From NCBI GenBank assembly GCA_029266935.1, contig JAQSVY010000073.1, positions 1-16,023 on the forward strand: a stretch of DNA of 16,023 bases. Reading direction: 5' to 3'. How positions within the stretch are numbered: position 1 is the stretch's first letter; each line of letters opens with the position of its first letter. This DNA is from Burkholderiales bacterium (lineage in GTDB: Bacteria > Pseudomonadota > Gammaproteobacteria > Burkholderiales > SG8-39). The notes under the pieces were generated by a model. It was not told where the DNA came from. It made no database searches and saw only the letters and a list, made by a program, of their open reading frames with translations. Position numbers and translations under genes: made by a program. This document shows positions 1 through 8,981 of this stretch, piece after piece.

Positions 1-625
1 CCTGCACCACCTGCTCACCCGCGTCGAGGACCTCGGCGTCTCCGGCATCAACGGCGTCGAATGGGACGCGGTCGAGCTGCCCAGCCAGTTCATGGAGAAT
101 TTCTGCTGGGAATGGGACGTGCTCCAGCACATGACGCGGCACGTGGAGACAGGTTCGCCGATTCCCCGGGTGTTGTTTGACCGCATGCTTGCGGCGAAGA
201 ACTTCCACAGCGGCCTGGCGATGCTGCGCCAGATCGAGTTCGCGGTGTTCGACATGCGCCTGCACGCCGAGTACGAGCCGGCGGCACCGTGCAGCGCGCT
301 TGAGCTGCTCCGGGAAGTCCGCAGCCGCGTCGCCGTGCTGCACCCGCCCGCATACAACCGCTTCCCGAACAGCTTTTCGCACATTTTTGCCGGCGGCTAC
401 GCCGCGGGCTACTACAGCTACAAGTGGGCCGAGGTGCTTTCCGCCGACGCCTACGGCTTCTTCGAGGAAAACGGCGTCCTCGATCCCGGGGCGGGTGCGC
501 GCTTCCGTGACGAGATCCTCGCGGTGGGCGGTAGCCGCCCGGCGGCAGAGTCCTTCGCGGCTTTCCGCGGCCGCGAGCCGAGCGTCGAAGCGCTGCTCAA
601 GCAAAATGGTATGATCGCTGCATGA
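1..625 (+). CDS. prlC: Oligopeptidase A (M3 zinc metallopeptidase), C-terminal part
   Basis: This is a partial gene whose 5' end lies outside the window; the reading frame is open from base 2. The visible part starts just after the expected HEFGH zinc motif, at the residues LHHLLT. It then shows the hallmark stretch VSGINGVEWDAVELPSQF, in which the Glu at bases 74-76 matches the third zinc ligand of M3 peptidases. MENFCWEWDV and the C-terminal helices, including the YYSYKWAEVLSADAYGFF segment, follow the usual order for this family. Oligopeptidase A is a cytoplasmic enzyme that degrades short peptides, including cleaved signal peptides. The TGA stop overlaps the ATG of the next gene (ATGA at 622-625), which suggests coupled translation. 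The family is certain; the choice of PrlC over a close M3 paralogue rests on the SGINGVEWDAVELPSQF wording. Confidence 0.93.
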   Translation, partial: LHHLLTRVEDLGVSGINGVEWDAVELPSQFMENFCWEWDVLQHMTRHVETGSPIPRVLFDRMLAAKNFHSGLAMLRQIEFAVFDMRLHAEYEPAAPCSALELLREVRSRVAVLHPPAYNRFPNSFSHIFAGGYAAGYYSYKWAEVLSADAYGFFEENGVLDPGAGARFRDEILAVGGSRPAAESFAAFRGREPSVEALLKQNGMIAA

Positions 626-1212
626 TGCGCATGCGCATCAGCGGCACCCTTCTCATGCTCGCGGTGGCAACGGCCGCGGCGCAGGAGCTATATCGATGGA
701 CGGACGACCAGGGGCGCGTCCACATCACCGACACGCCGCCGCCGGCGTCCGCAAAAAACGTGCAAAAGAAGTCCTACGCGAGCACGCCGGCCGAGGGGGA
801 GCAGATGCCCTACGAGCTGGCGCAGGCAATCAAGGATTTCCCGGTCACGCTCTATACCGCGCCAACCTGCAAGGAGCCCTGCCAGGACGCGCGAGACGTC
901 CTGAACCAGCGCGGCGTGCCGTTCAAGGAAATCCAGGTGTCCGATGCCGAGACCGCAGACGAGCTCAAGCGCGTTTCCGGCGGCGAGGTGGTGCCGGTTA
1001 TCGTGGTCGGCCGCAGCGTCCACAGCGGCTTTCTGCAGTCCGCCTACGACTCGCTCCTCGACGCGGCCCGCTACCCGAAGAAGGGTGCAGTGCCGCCACG
1101 CGCGCAGGCCCGACCCGCTGAGGGAGAGGCTGCGACGCCCCAGGCGGAGCTGGAGAGGCCACCCGGACCCTACGCCCCAGGCGCACCGCCGCAGCGAAGG
1201 CAGAAAAAGTAA
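622..1212 (+). CDS. Secreted DUF4124/glutaredoxin-like protein
   Basis: The 196-residue product begins with a probable signal peptide (residues 1-20, hydrophobic core ending in AAAQ). A DUF4124 domain follows (about 21-45, ELYRWTDDQGRVHITDTPP). A glutaredoxin/thioredoxin-like fold covers about 74-150. That fold carries cysteines C83 and C87 in a CKEPC arrangement, which is CxxxC rather than the usual CxxC. It also has a VVPVIVVG strand with the expected cis-proline. The last 45 residues are low-complexity, rich in Pro, Ala and Gln. An exported, possibly periplasmic, thiol-linked role is likely but the substrate is unknown. It starts inside the stop codon of prlC and ends 9 bp before exonuclease III, so the three are probably co-transcribed. 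The second methionine two codons on (the ATG at 628) is an equally possible start. Confidence 0.85.
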   Translation: MMRMRISGTLLMLAVATAAAQELYRWTDDQGRVHITDTPPPASAKNVQKKSYASTPAEGEQMPYELAQAIKDFPVTLYTAPTCKEPCQDARDVLNQRGVPFKEIQVSDAETADELKRVSGGEVVPVIVVGRSVHSGFLQSAYDSLLDAARYPKKGAVPPRAQARPAEGEAATPQAELERPPGPYAPGAPPQRRQKK

Positions 1213-1221
1213 CAATCCGAG

Positions 1222-1992
1222 GTGTCCTTCAGGCTCGCGACCTGGAACGTCAACTCGCTCAAGGTTCGCCTTCCCCACCTGCTCGACTGGCTGGCAGCAG
1301 CGAAGCCCGATGTTGTCTGCCTGCAGGAGACCAAGACGGAGGACGAAAACTTCCCGCGGCAGGCGCTCGAGCACGCGGGCTACCAGGCGGTGTACTGCGG
1401 CCAGAAGGCCTACAACGGCGTTGCCATCCTTTCGCGGCATCCGATCACCGACGTGACGCACGGAATTCCCGACTTTACCGACGACCCCAAGCGCACCGTC
1501 GCGGCCACGATCGAGGACGTGCGCATCGTCTGCCTCTATGCCCCGAACGGCCAGGAGCCTGGCAGCGACAAGTACGCGTACAAGCTGCGCTGGTACGAGG
1601 CGCTGGCACGCTGGCTCAAGGACGAGCTGGCAAGGCGCCCGCGCCTGGCGGTGCTCGGCGACATGAACGTCGCCCCCGAGGACCGCGACGTGCACAACCC
1701 GAAGCGCTGGGAAGGCAAAATCCACGTCTCGGGACCGGAAAGAAAGGCATTGCAAAGCGTCTTGGCGATCGGCTTGGCCGATGCCTTCAGGCTGTTTGCG
1801 CAACCGGAGAGGATGTTCTCGTGGTGGGACTACCGGCTGAAGGCGTTCGAACGAGGCTGGGGCCTGCGCATCGACCTCGTCATGCTCTCCCCCGCGCTCG
1901 CCGCGCGCTGTACGGCCTGTACGATAGACACGGCGCCGCGCGCGCTCGAGCGCCCCTCCGACCATGCGCCGGTGATCGCCGACCTGCAATGA
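1222..1992 (+). CDS. xthA: Exodeoxyribonuclease III (AP endonuclease)
   Basis: The 256-residue protein belongs to the EEP nuclease family. It removes nucleotides from 3' ends and cuts DNA 5' of abasic sites during base-excision repair. All catalytic positions of the ExoIII family can be placed: N9 in TWNVNSL, E36 in CLQETK, Y106 in LYAPNG, D147 and N149 in GDMNVAPEDRDVHNP, D218 in RIDLVM, and D247/H248 in SDHAPV. The length is normal for the bacterial enzyme. The start is a GTG, chosen because it lies just ahead of the first conserved strand (RLATWNVNSL) and no in-frame ATG fits. It begins 9 bp after the DUF4124/glutaredoxin gene, and its TGA overlaps the ATG of the next gene. Confidence in the function is very high; in the exact start, moderate. 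Confidence 0.95.
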   Translation: MSFRLATWNVNSLKVRLPHLLDWLAAAKPDVVCLQETKTEDENFPRQALEHAGYQAVYCGQKAYNGVAILSRHPITDVTHGIPDFTDDPKRTVAATIEDVRIVCLYAPNGQEPGSDKYAYKLRWYEALARWLKDELARRPRLAVLGDMNVAPEDRDVHNPKRWEGKIHVSGPERKALQSVLAIGLADAFRLFAQPERMFSWWDYRLKAFERGWGLRIDLVMLSPALAARCTACTIDTAPRALERPSDHAPVIADLQ

Positions 1993-2360
1993 CCGCCGAA
2001 CCCGCCCGCTCGATCGAGAAGATGGGATTCAAGCGCTGGTACGAGCGCCAGCTCCTGGAGAGCCATGCGTGGCTCGTGAGCTGCATCCTCTGCGCGCTCG
2101 CCATCTGCGCGGTGCTCGAGCTGGTCGGCTGGCGCGTCACGTCGGCGGCGAGCCTGATCACGCTCGGCTTCGTCTACGCCGTGGGCGTCACCGGCTGGCA
2201 CAGCCTCAAGCGCTATCGCGCGATCATGGCCGAGGCCGAGCGCCTTTCGGAGCAATCGACCTGCAAGTCCTGCCAAACCTATGCCGCATTCGACGTCATC
2301 GGCGAAGCACCGCTCAGCGCCCGCTGCCGCAAGTGCGGCAACGTGTGGCGGTTTGTTTGA
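1989..2360 (+). CDS. Small membrane protein with C-terminal zinc ribbon
   Basis: The predicted product has 123 residues. The start chosen is the ATG that overlaps the xthA stop (ATGA, 1989-1992). The reading frame is open further upstream, but that part is antisense-like filler inside xthA. A short N-terminal amphipathic segment is followed by two hydrophobic segments, about residues 27-47 and 53-72, separated by a short GWRVTSAAS turn. A charged helix then leads to a C-terminal module with C92xxC95 and C113xxC116, the pattern of a zinc ribbon. The cysteines would lie on the same side of the membrane as the N-terminus. I do not recognise the family, and no function can be assigned. It ends 4 bp before the next gene, so it is probably part of the same operon. 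Confidence 0.75.
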   Translation: MTAEPARSIEKMGFKRWYERQLLESHAWLVSCILCALAICAVLELVGWRVTSAASLITLGFVYAVGVTGWHSLKRYRAIMAEAERLSEQSTCKSCQTYAAFDVIGEAPLSARCRKCGNVWRFV

Positions 2361-3319
2361 AGTGATGCGCACCTCGATCTTCTCGGTGAACGACCATCAC
2401 CCGCGCCTGGCGCGCACGGTACCCGAGCTGTACGCGCAGGTGATGCGACAGTGCGAGCTCGCCGAGCGCCTGGGCTACGACACGTTCTTCTGCGCCGAGC
2501 ACCATTTCCACGAGTACGGGGTGGTGCCGGACCCGGCGGTCATGCTTTCCGCGCTGGCGCAGCGCACGCGGCGCATCCGTCTGGGCACGGCGATCTCGAT
2601 CCTCACCTTCCACGACCCGCGTCGCATCGCCGAGACCTATGCCATGCTCGACATGATGAGCGGCGGACGGCTCGTGTTCGGCGTCGGCTCGGGCTACCTC
2701 GCGCACGAGTTCGCGGGTTTTGGGCTCGACCCGAAGGAAAAGAGGACGATCTTCAACGAAAAGCTCGCGGTCGTGCGCCGGCTGCTCGCGGGCGAGGCGC
2801 ACGACAAGGCGGTGCTCAACGTGCTGCCGCACGAGGGGCGCGTGCCGCCGATCTACGTCGCCGTGCTGGCGCGCGAAGCGGCCTTCCACGTCGGCGCGCA
2901 GGGCAACAACATCTTCACCGTCCCCTACGCCTCCTGCAAGGACTTCGACGACATCGGCGCCATGCTCGCGGAGTATCGCCGCGGACGCCAGGAAGCAGGC
3001 TTAGCTGCCGAAGAGCAGGATCACGTCTTCACGCTGCACACCCACGTCGCCGAGAGCGACGCGGAGGCGCGCCGCCAGTGCAAGGCCGCCTACGAACTCT
3101 ACGTCGACACGCGGCTCTACGCGAAGAAGCACGTCTACGAGGACATCATCGCGACCGGCCTTTGCCTGTTCGGGTCCGTCGAGACGGTGACGGCCAAGGT
3201 GCGCCGGTTGCACGAGATGGGGGTCCGGCATGTCGCGACGATGCACAACTTCGGCGCCCTGGACCCGGGGCTGGTCGAGCGCTCGATGACGCTCTTTGCG
3301 CACGAGGTGATGCCCGAGG

Positions 3320-4906
<1,587 letters not shown>

Positions 4907-4911
4907 TGCAG

Positions 4912-4941
4912 CATTCTATGTGACGCCGTTGTGGCGCCGCA
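4912..4941 (-). promoter_or_regulatory. Candidate aceB promoter (TTGCGG – 18 bp – TAGAAT)
   Basis: On the minus strand, TTGCGG (4936-4941) is followed after 18 bases by TAGAAT (4912-4917), a one-mismatch -10 box. Six bases later comes the aceB ATG. Transcription would start at or next to the start codon. This is a pattern match only. Confidence 0.35.
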
Positions 4942-4943
4942 AC
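4928..4943. promoter_or_regulatory. Near-perfect 16-bp palindrome in the divergent aceB promoter region
   Basis: GTTGTGGCGCCGCAAC reads the same on both strands except for one mismatched pair (4932/4939). It lies 22 bp upstream of aceB, between two divergent genes, and overlaps the candidate -35 box. That position suits a dimeric repressor operator. The binding protein is unknown. Confidence 0.4.
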
Positions 4944-5014
4944 ATGAAAGGTCCCGCCGAACGGAGTAGGCTGCTTTCATCCGGTAACGCTGTATTTCAC
5001 ATCGTGGGAACCTG

Positions 5015-6076
5015 ATGACCTACAAAATCCTGATTCTTGGCGCCTCCTACGGCTCGCTGCTGGCGACCAAGCTGCTCATGGGCGGGCACACCGTGAAGCT
5101 CGTCTGCCTGCCGGCCGAGGCGGACGCCATCAACACCAACGGCACGCGCGTGCGCATGCCGATCAAGGGCCGCGAAGGCCTGCTCGAGATCGATTCGCGC
5201 AAGCTCCCCGGGAAGCTCTCCGCCGACGGTCCCGCGGGGATCAAGCCGGCGGACTACGACCTCATAGCCCTGGCCATGCAGGAGCCGCAGTACGGCTCGC
5301 CCGGCGTGCGCGAGCTGCTCGACGCCATCGCCAAGGCGAAGGTGCCGTGCATGTCGATCATGAACATGCCGCCTCTGCCGTACCTCGCCCGGATAAAAGA
5401 ACTTTCAATCGAGAAACTGCGCAGCTGCTATACGCAGCCCGCGGTGTGGGACAGCTTCGACCCTAACCTGATGACGCTGTGCAGCCCGGATCCGCAGGCC
5501 TTCCGCCCGCCGGAGGAGAAGATCAACGTGCTGCAGGTACGCCTGCCGACCAACTTCAAGTCGGCGCGCTTCCCGGCTGAGGTCCACACCAAAATCCTTC
5601 GCGACCTGGAAAGGGACATTGAGACGGCGCGCTTCGACGGCCTGGAAATCCCGGTGAAGCTGAAGGTGCACGACTCGGTGTTCGTGCCTCTCGCGAAATG
5701 GGCGATGCTGATGGCGGGCAATTACCGTTGCATCACCCGCGAGGGAATGCGGCCCATCAAGGAGGCGGTGCACGCCAACCCCGAGGCTTCCCGCGGCGTG
5801 TACGACTGGGTGGTCAAGCTCTGCGTATCGCTCGGCGCCGACGAGAAGGATTTGGTGCCGTTCGAGAAGTACGCTGCCGCCGCGAACGGCCTCGCGAGTC
5901 CGTCCTCCGCCGCGCGCGCGCTCTACGGCGGCGCGCCCAACATCGAGCGCGTCGACCGGCTGGTGCAGGCCGTGGCCGCGCAGAAGGGCATGCGCAACGA
6001 GGTCATCGACGAGGTGGTGAAGCTCGTCGACGCGCAGCTGGAAAAGAACCGCCTGGCGAAGAAAGCCGCCGCTTAG
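5015..6076 (+). CDS. Ketopantoate reductase-like NAD(P)-binding protein
   Basis: The 353-residue protein opens with a Rossmann dinucleotide-binding strand and turn (ILILGASYGSLLATKLLMGG). The glycine pattern differs from the usual GAGAIG of ketopantoate reductase. The following layout resembles the ApbA/PanE family: a middle ADYDLIALAMQEPQY segment, an MSIMNMPPLPYL segment where the family has its conserved Asn, and a helical C-terminal half (about 180-340). It is longer than a typical PanE and the C-terminal half is not clearly alignable, so the substrate is unlikely to be ketopantoate. A role as a different 2-oxoacid or opine-type dehydrogenase is possible. It is divergent from aceB across a 108-bp gap. 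A weak ribosome-binding site (GGGA) precedes the ATG. It ends 3 bp before the REP-like hairpin. Confidence 0.6.
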   Translation: MTYKILILGASYGSLLATKLLMGGHTVKLVCLPAEADAINTNGTRVRMPIKGREGLLEIDSRKLPGKLSADGPAGIKPADYDLIALAMQEPQYGSPGVRELLDAIAKAKVPCMSIMNMPPLPYLARIKELSIEKLRSCYTQPAVWDSFDPNLMTLCSPDPQAFRPPEEKINVLQVRLPTNFKSARFPAEVHTKILRDLERDIETARFDGLEIPVKLKVHDSVFVPLAKWAMLMAGNYRCITREGMRPIKEAVHANPEASRGVYDWVVKLCVSLGADEKDLVPFEKYAAAANGLASPSSAARALYGGAPNIERVDRLVQAVAAQKGMRNEVIDEVVKLVDAQLEKNRLAKKAAA

Positions 6077-6079
6077 GTC

Positions 6080-6158
6080 GAAAAGGGGTCAGAGCAATTT
6101 TCCGAGGCGGTGCTGCAGCTCACCGCTCACCTTCTGAAAATTGCTCTGACCCCTTCTC
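6080..6158. repeat. REP/REPIN-like inverted repeat, 20-bp perfect arms
   Basis: The left arm AAGGGGTCAGAGCAATTTTC (6083-6102) is the exact reverse complement of 6136-6155. With one mismatch the pairing extends to 6080-6102 against 6136-6158 (22 of 23). Inside the 33-base spacer a second stem pairs GCGGTG (6107-6112) with CACCGC (6121-6126). The GGGGTCAGAG core resembles extragenic palindromes that I recall as dispersed in proteobacterial genomes and mobilised by REP-associated tyrosine transposases. That link is from memory and is not shown here, since only one copy is in the window. It lies between two convergent genes and could also act as a bidirectional terminator or an mRNA-stabilising stem. 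The ntrC frame stops inside it (6120-6122). Confidence 0.85.
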
Positions 6159-7417
6159 TTCGATCCCCAGCTCCTGGATCTTGCGGGTGATGGTGTTGCG
6201 CCCCATCCCGAGCAGGTTTGCCGCCTCGATGCGCCGGCCGCCGGTCCGCGCGAGCGCGCGCGTGATCAGGGCGCGCTCGAACTGACGGGTGAGCGAGTCG
6301 AGGATGCCAGTCTCGCCGCGCGTGAGTCGCCGCTCGGCCTCTTGCTCGAGCCCCGCCAGCCAGTCGGAAGCCGCCCCGGCGGCCTGGCCGCGGAACTCCG
6401 CCGGCAGGTCGCCCACGTCGATCACCTGCCCGGGCGCCATCACGGTGAGCCAGTGGCAGAGGTTCTCGAGCTGGCGCACGTTGCCGGGAAACGGCAGGCG
6501 CGAGAGATGCGCGAGCGCGTCCTCGGCGAGGCGCTTGGGCTCGACGCCCAGCTGCTTTGCACTGGAAGCCAGGAAGTGCCTGGCGAGCAGGGGCACGTCC
6601 TCGGCGCGCTCGCGCAGGTTGGGCAGGCGCAGCCGGATCACGTTCAGGCGGTGGTAGAGGTCCTCGCGGAACGAGCCCTCGCGCACGCGCTGCTCGAGAT
6701 TGTGATGGGTGGCGGCGATCACGCGCACGTTGGCCTTGAGCTGCTGGTGCCCGCCGACGCGTGCTGCTGCGCGCCGGTGAAGGAGCCGCGCTCGTGGCCG
6801 AAAAGCTCAGACTCCAGCAGGTCCTTGGGCATCGCGGCGGTGTTGATGGCAATGAAGGGCTTCGCCGCGCGCGCACCGTGGCGGTGCAGCGCGCGCGCGA
6901 CCAGCTCCTTTCCGGTTCCCGACTCGCCGGTGATCAGCACCGTCGCGCTCGATTGCGAAAGCCGCCCGATGGCGCGGAACACCTCCTGCATCGCCGGCGC
7001 CTGCCCGAGCATTTCTTTTACTTCGATGTTGTTTTCCTTGACTTGCGTTTCTCGGCGGCGCTCCTCGAGGGCGCGGCGGATCAGGTCCACCGCCTGGTCG
7101 ATGTCGAAGGGCTTGGGCAGGTACTCGAAGGCGCCGCCCTGGAACGCCGCCACCGCCGAGTCCAGGTCGGAATAGGCGGTCATGACGATGACGGGAACGG
7201 CAGGGTCGCGCTCCTTCACCGCCTGCAGGAGCTCGAGGCCCGAGCGTCCGGGCATGCGAATGTCGGACACCAGCACCTCCGGCAAGCCGCCGGGAAGCGC
7301 GTCGATCGCCTCCTGCGCCGAAGCGAACGAGTCGAAGGCGATACCTTCTCGCGAAAGCGCCTTCTCGATCACCCAGCGGATCGAGCGGTCATCGTCGACG
7401 ATCCAGACCGGTTTCAT
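6120..7417 (-). pseudogene. ntrC: Nitrogen regulator NtrC, internally deleted and frameshifted
   Basis: Two overlapping frames together give NtrC minus its core. The first (7417 to 6719) holds an intact receiver domain (D9/D10, phosphoacceptor D52 in VSDIRMPG, T80, K102), then the sigma-54 activator domain with Walker A GESGTGKE (164-171) and the GSFTGAQ loop (211-217). It then runs out of frame to a stop. The second frame resumes at [19 protein letters not shown] (near 6758) and continues through the rest of the AAA+ domain to the Fis-type helix-turn-helix ([20 protein letters not shown]). About 40 residues expected between these points are absent, including the Walker B LFLDEIGDM segment. 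The stop of the second frame lies in the REP-like repeat and adds about ten foreign residues. ATGA overlap with ntrB. As written it cannot be a working sigma-54 activator; an assembly error remains possible. Confidence 0.88.
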
Positions 7418-8442
7418 ATGAGCGGCATCAGGATCCTGAATACGGTGCGGCCGGGGCGGGACTCGAACTCGATGACGCCCTGGTGATACTGGACGAACGT
7501 CTGCGCGAGCGAGAGTCCCAGGCCGGTGCCGCCCTCCCTCCCGGAAACGAGCGGATTGAAGATCCGGTCCTGGATCTCCTCCGCCACACCCGGGCCGTCG
7601 TCGACGACTTGCAATTCTAGTGCCAGCTTGTGGCGCTGCTTCAGGATGGTCACTTGCCGAAGCACTCGGGTTCTAAAAGTTATCTTTTTGCTTCCGGCCT
7701 GGGCAGCATTCCGCGCGATGTTGAGCACCGCCTGGATGAGCTGCTCACGGTCGCCGACAAGCTCGGGCAGGCTGGGGTCGTAATCGCGCTCGATGTCGGC
7801 ACCGAACTCGGCCTTGACCAGGCTTCTCACGCGCTCCAGCACCTCGTGCACGCTGAACGCCTCGAGGCGCGGCGCGCGGTGCGGCGTGAGCATGCGGTCC
7901 ATCAGCGTCTGCAGGCGGTCGGCTTCCTTGATGATCACCTGCGTGTACTCGCGCAGGTCGCCTCTTTTCAGTTCCTTTTCCAGGAGTTGTGCCGAACCGC
8001 GCAATCCCCCGAGGGGGTTCCTGATCTCGTGCGCGAGGTTGCGGATCAGCTCGCGGTTCGCCTGCTGCTCGAACTGCAGCCGGTCCTCGCGCGCCATGCG
8101 CAGCTGCTGCTCGAGGGGGCGCAGCTCCGCGAGCAGCGCCGCTTCCGGGAGGTCGATGCGCGTCACGACGCAGGCGAGCGGCAGCGGCTCGCGGCCCGGG
8201 CGCGTATAGGTCACGTTCCGCCCGGAGTAGTCCCAGTGGGTGGTGCGCGCTTCGGCCAGGGTCTGCTCGAGCTCCACCTGCTCGGAGAAGAGCGTCAGGA
8301 ACGCCTGTCCGATCAGGCTCTTCGCGCCGGTGGCAAGCAGGTTCTCCGCCGCGGGATTGGCATAGCGGACCACCAGCTCATCGTCGAGCGCCACCACCGC
8401 CGTGGGCAGCAGGTCCAGGCCTGAGAACGAGGCATTCGCCAT
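7414..8442 (-). CDS. ntrB: Nitrogen regulation sensor histidine kinase NtrB
   Basis: The 342-residue protein has no membrane segment, as expected for the cytosolic kinase that senses nitrogen status through PII and phosphorylates NtrC. Domains in order: PAS (about 5-100), dimerisation/phosphoacceptor helix with H138 in [20 protein letters not shown], and a GHKL ATPase domain with the N box [19 protein letters not shown] and [10 protein letters not shown]. All key boxes are present and the length is normal. The TGA overlaps the ntrC ATG by 4 bp, so the two are translationally coupled. It starts 18 bp after the DUF4124 gene. Its cognate regulator in this assembly is broken while the kinase itself shows no damage. 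Two lysine-rich stretches (7664-7695, 7967-7990) use AT-rich codons. Confidence 0.95.
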   Translation of the reverse strand: MANASFSGLDLLPTAVVALDDELVVRYANPAAENLLATGAKSLIGQAFLTLFSEQVELEQTLAEARTTHWDYSGRNVTYTRPGREPLPLACVVTRIDLPEAALLAELRPLEQQLRMAREDRLQFEQQANRELIRNLAHEIRNPLGGLRGSAQLLEKELKRGDLREYTQVIIKEADRLQTLMDRMLTPHRAPRLEAFSVHEVLERVRSLVKAEFGADIERDYDPSLPELVGDREQLIQAVLNIARNAAQAGSKKITFRTRVLRQVTILKQRHKLALELQVVDDGPGVAEEIQDRIFNPLVSGREGGTGLGLSLAQTFVQYHQGVIEFESRPGRTVFRILMPLI

Positions 8443-8460
8443 GGAACGCCGCCGGGCGGC

Positions 8461-8937
8461 TCAGCGGCTAAGGTTGGAGAGCTCTCGCTGCAGCGCTTCG
8501 ATGTTCTTCTGGTGAGTCTCGACGCTGTCCTTGTAGGGCTGCAGCCGCTCCAGCACGCGCGCGTAGTTGCGCTCGTCGCCGGTGCGGATCGCCTCCTGGT
8601 CGGCGAGGTCCTTCTGCGCCTTTGTGAGCAGCTGCTGCTCGGAGGCGAGTTCCTTCTCGAGGATCTCGCGTTGCCGCCCCTTCGCATTCGCACGGTCGGA
8701 GGCGGATTCCTTCGGGAAGCCGCCGGGAGACACCTTGCGCGCCGGCGGCGCCGGCACGATGTTGATCTCGCGCGACACCAGCTCGCACTTCTTGCCGCGA
8801 GTATCGCGCTTGTCGCTCGTGTACAGCGGCCGGCCGTTCTCGTCGTAGCACTTGTAGATTTCCGTGACCTGGGCGTACGCCGGCATCGCGCCGAGCGCCC
8901 CCAGGACCACGATCACCCCTGCCAGCTTCCGCCCCAT
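8461..8937 (-). CDS. Exported DUF4124 coiled-coil protein
   Basis: The 158-residue product has a signal peptide (about 1-22, ending AYAQ) and a short DUF4124 domain (about 24-60, EIYKCYDENGRPLYTSDK, with cysteines C30 and C51 that could form a disulfide). A long charged helical region with heptad-like spacing (about 80-158) is probably a coiled coil. A periplasmic location is inferred. Its place between glnA and ntrB is, as I recall, common in betaproteobacteria, but no function is known to me. It lies 37 bp downstream of glnA and 18 bp upstream of ntrB, so it is probably co-transcribed with the nitrogen genes. No clear ribosome-binding site precedes the ATG. It shares the DUF4124 domain with the gene at 622-1212 but is otherwise unrelated in sequence. 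Confidence 0.85.
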   Translation of the reverse strand: MGRKLAGVIVVLGALGAMPAYAQVTEIYKCYDENGRPLYTSDKRDTRGKKCELVSREINIVPAPPARKVSPGGFPKESASDRANAKGRQREILEKELASEQQLLTKAQKDLADQEAIRTGDERNYARVLERLQPYKDSVETHQKNIEALQRELSNLSR

Positions 8938-8971
8938 GCGCGGAAGTCTAGCAAAATCAAGGCAGAAGCGT

Positions 8972-8981
8972 TTCTTAAGAA
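8972..8981. repeat. Palindrome at the glnA stop codon
   Basis: TTCTTAAGAA is a perfect 10-bp palindrome containing the glnA stop. It is flanked by GCG (8968-8970) and GCG (8982-8984), and the octamer AGAAGCGT recurs at 8964-8971 and 8979-8986. There is no U-run, so it does not look like an intrinsic terminator. It could moderately reduce read-through into the DUF4124–ntrBC genes. Confidence 0.4.

Noticed and set aside
688..1989. 433-codon minus-strand open frame
   Set aside because: It is antisense to two well-supported genes, including xthA with all catalytic residues. Its composition is Arg/Val/Leu-rich filler without motifs, as expected from GC-rich third positions.
6136..6165. Simple intrinsic terminator only
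   Set aside because: The stem is long and lacks a clean T-run on either strand. The nested two-arm form and the GGGGTCAGAG core fit a REP-type element better, although termination may be a side effect.
6719..6728. Programmed frameshift joining the two ntrC frames
   Set aside because: There is no slippery sequence, and the conserved block including Walker B is absent from all frames, so a shift alone could not rebuild the protein.
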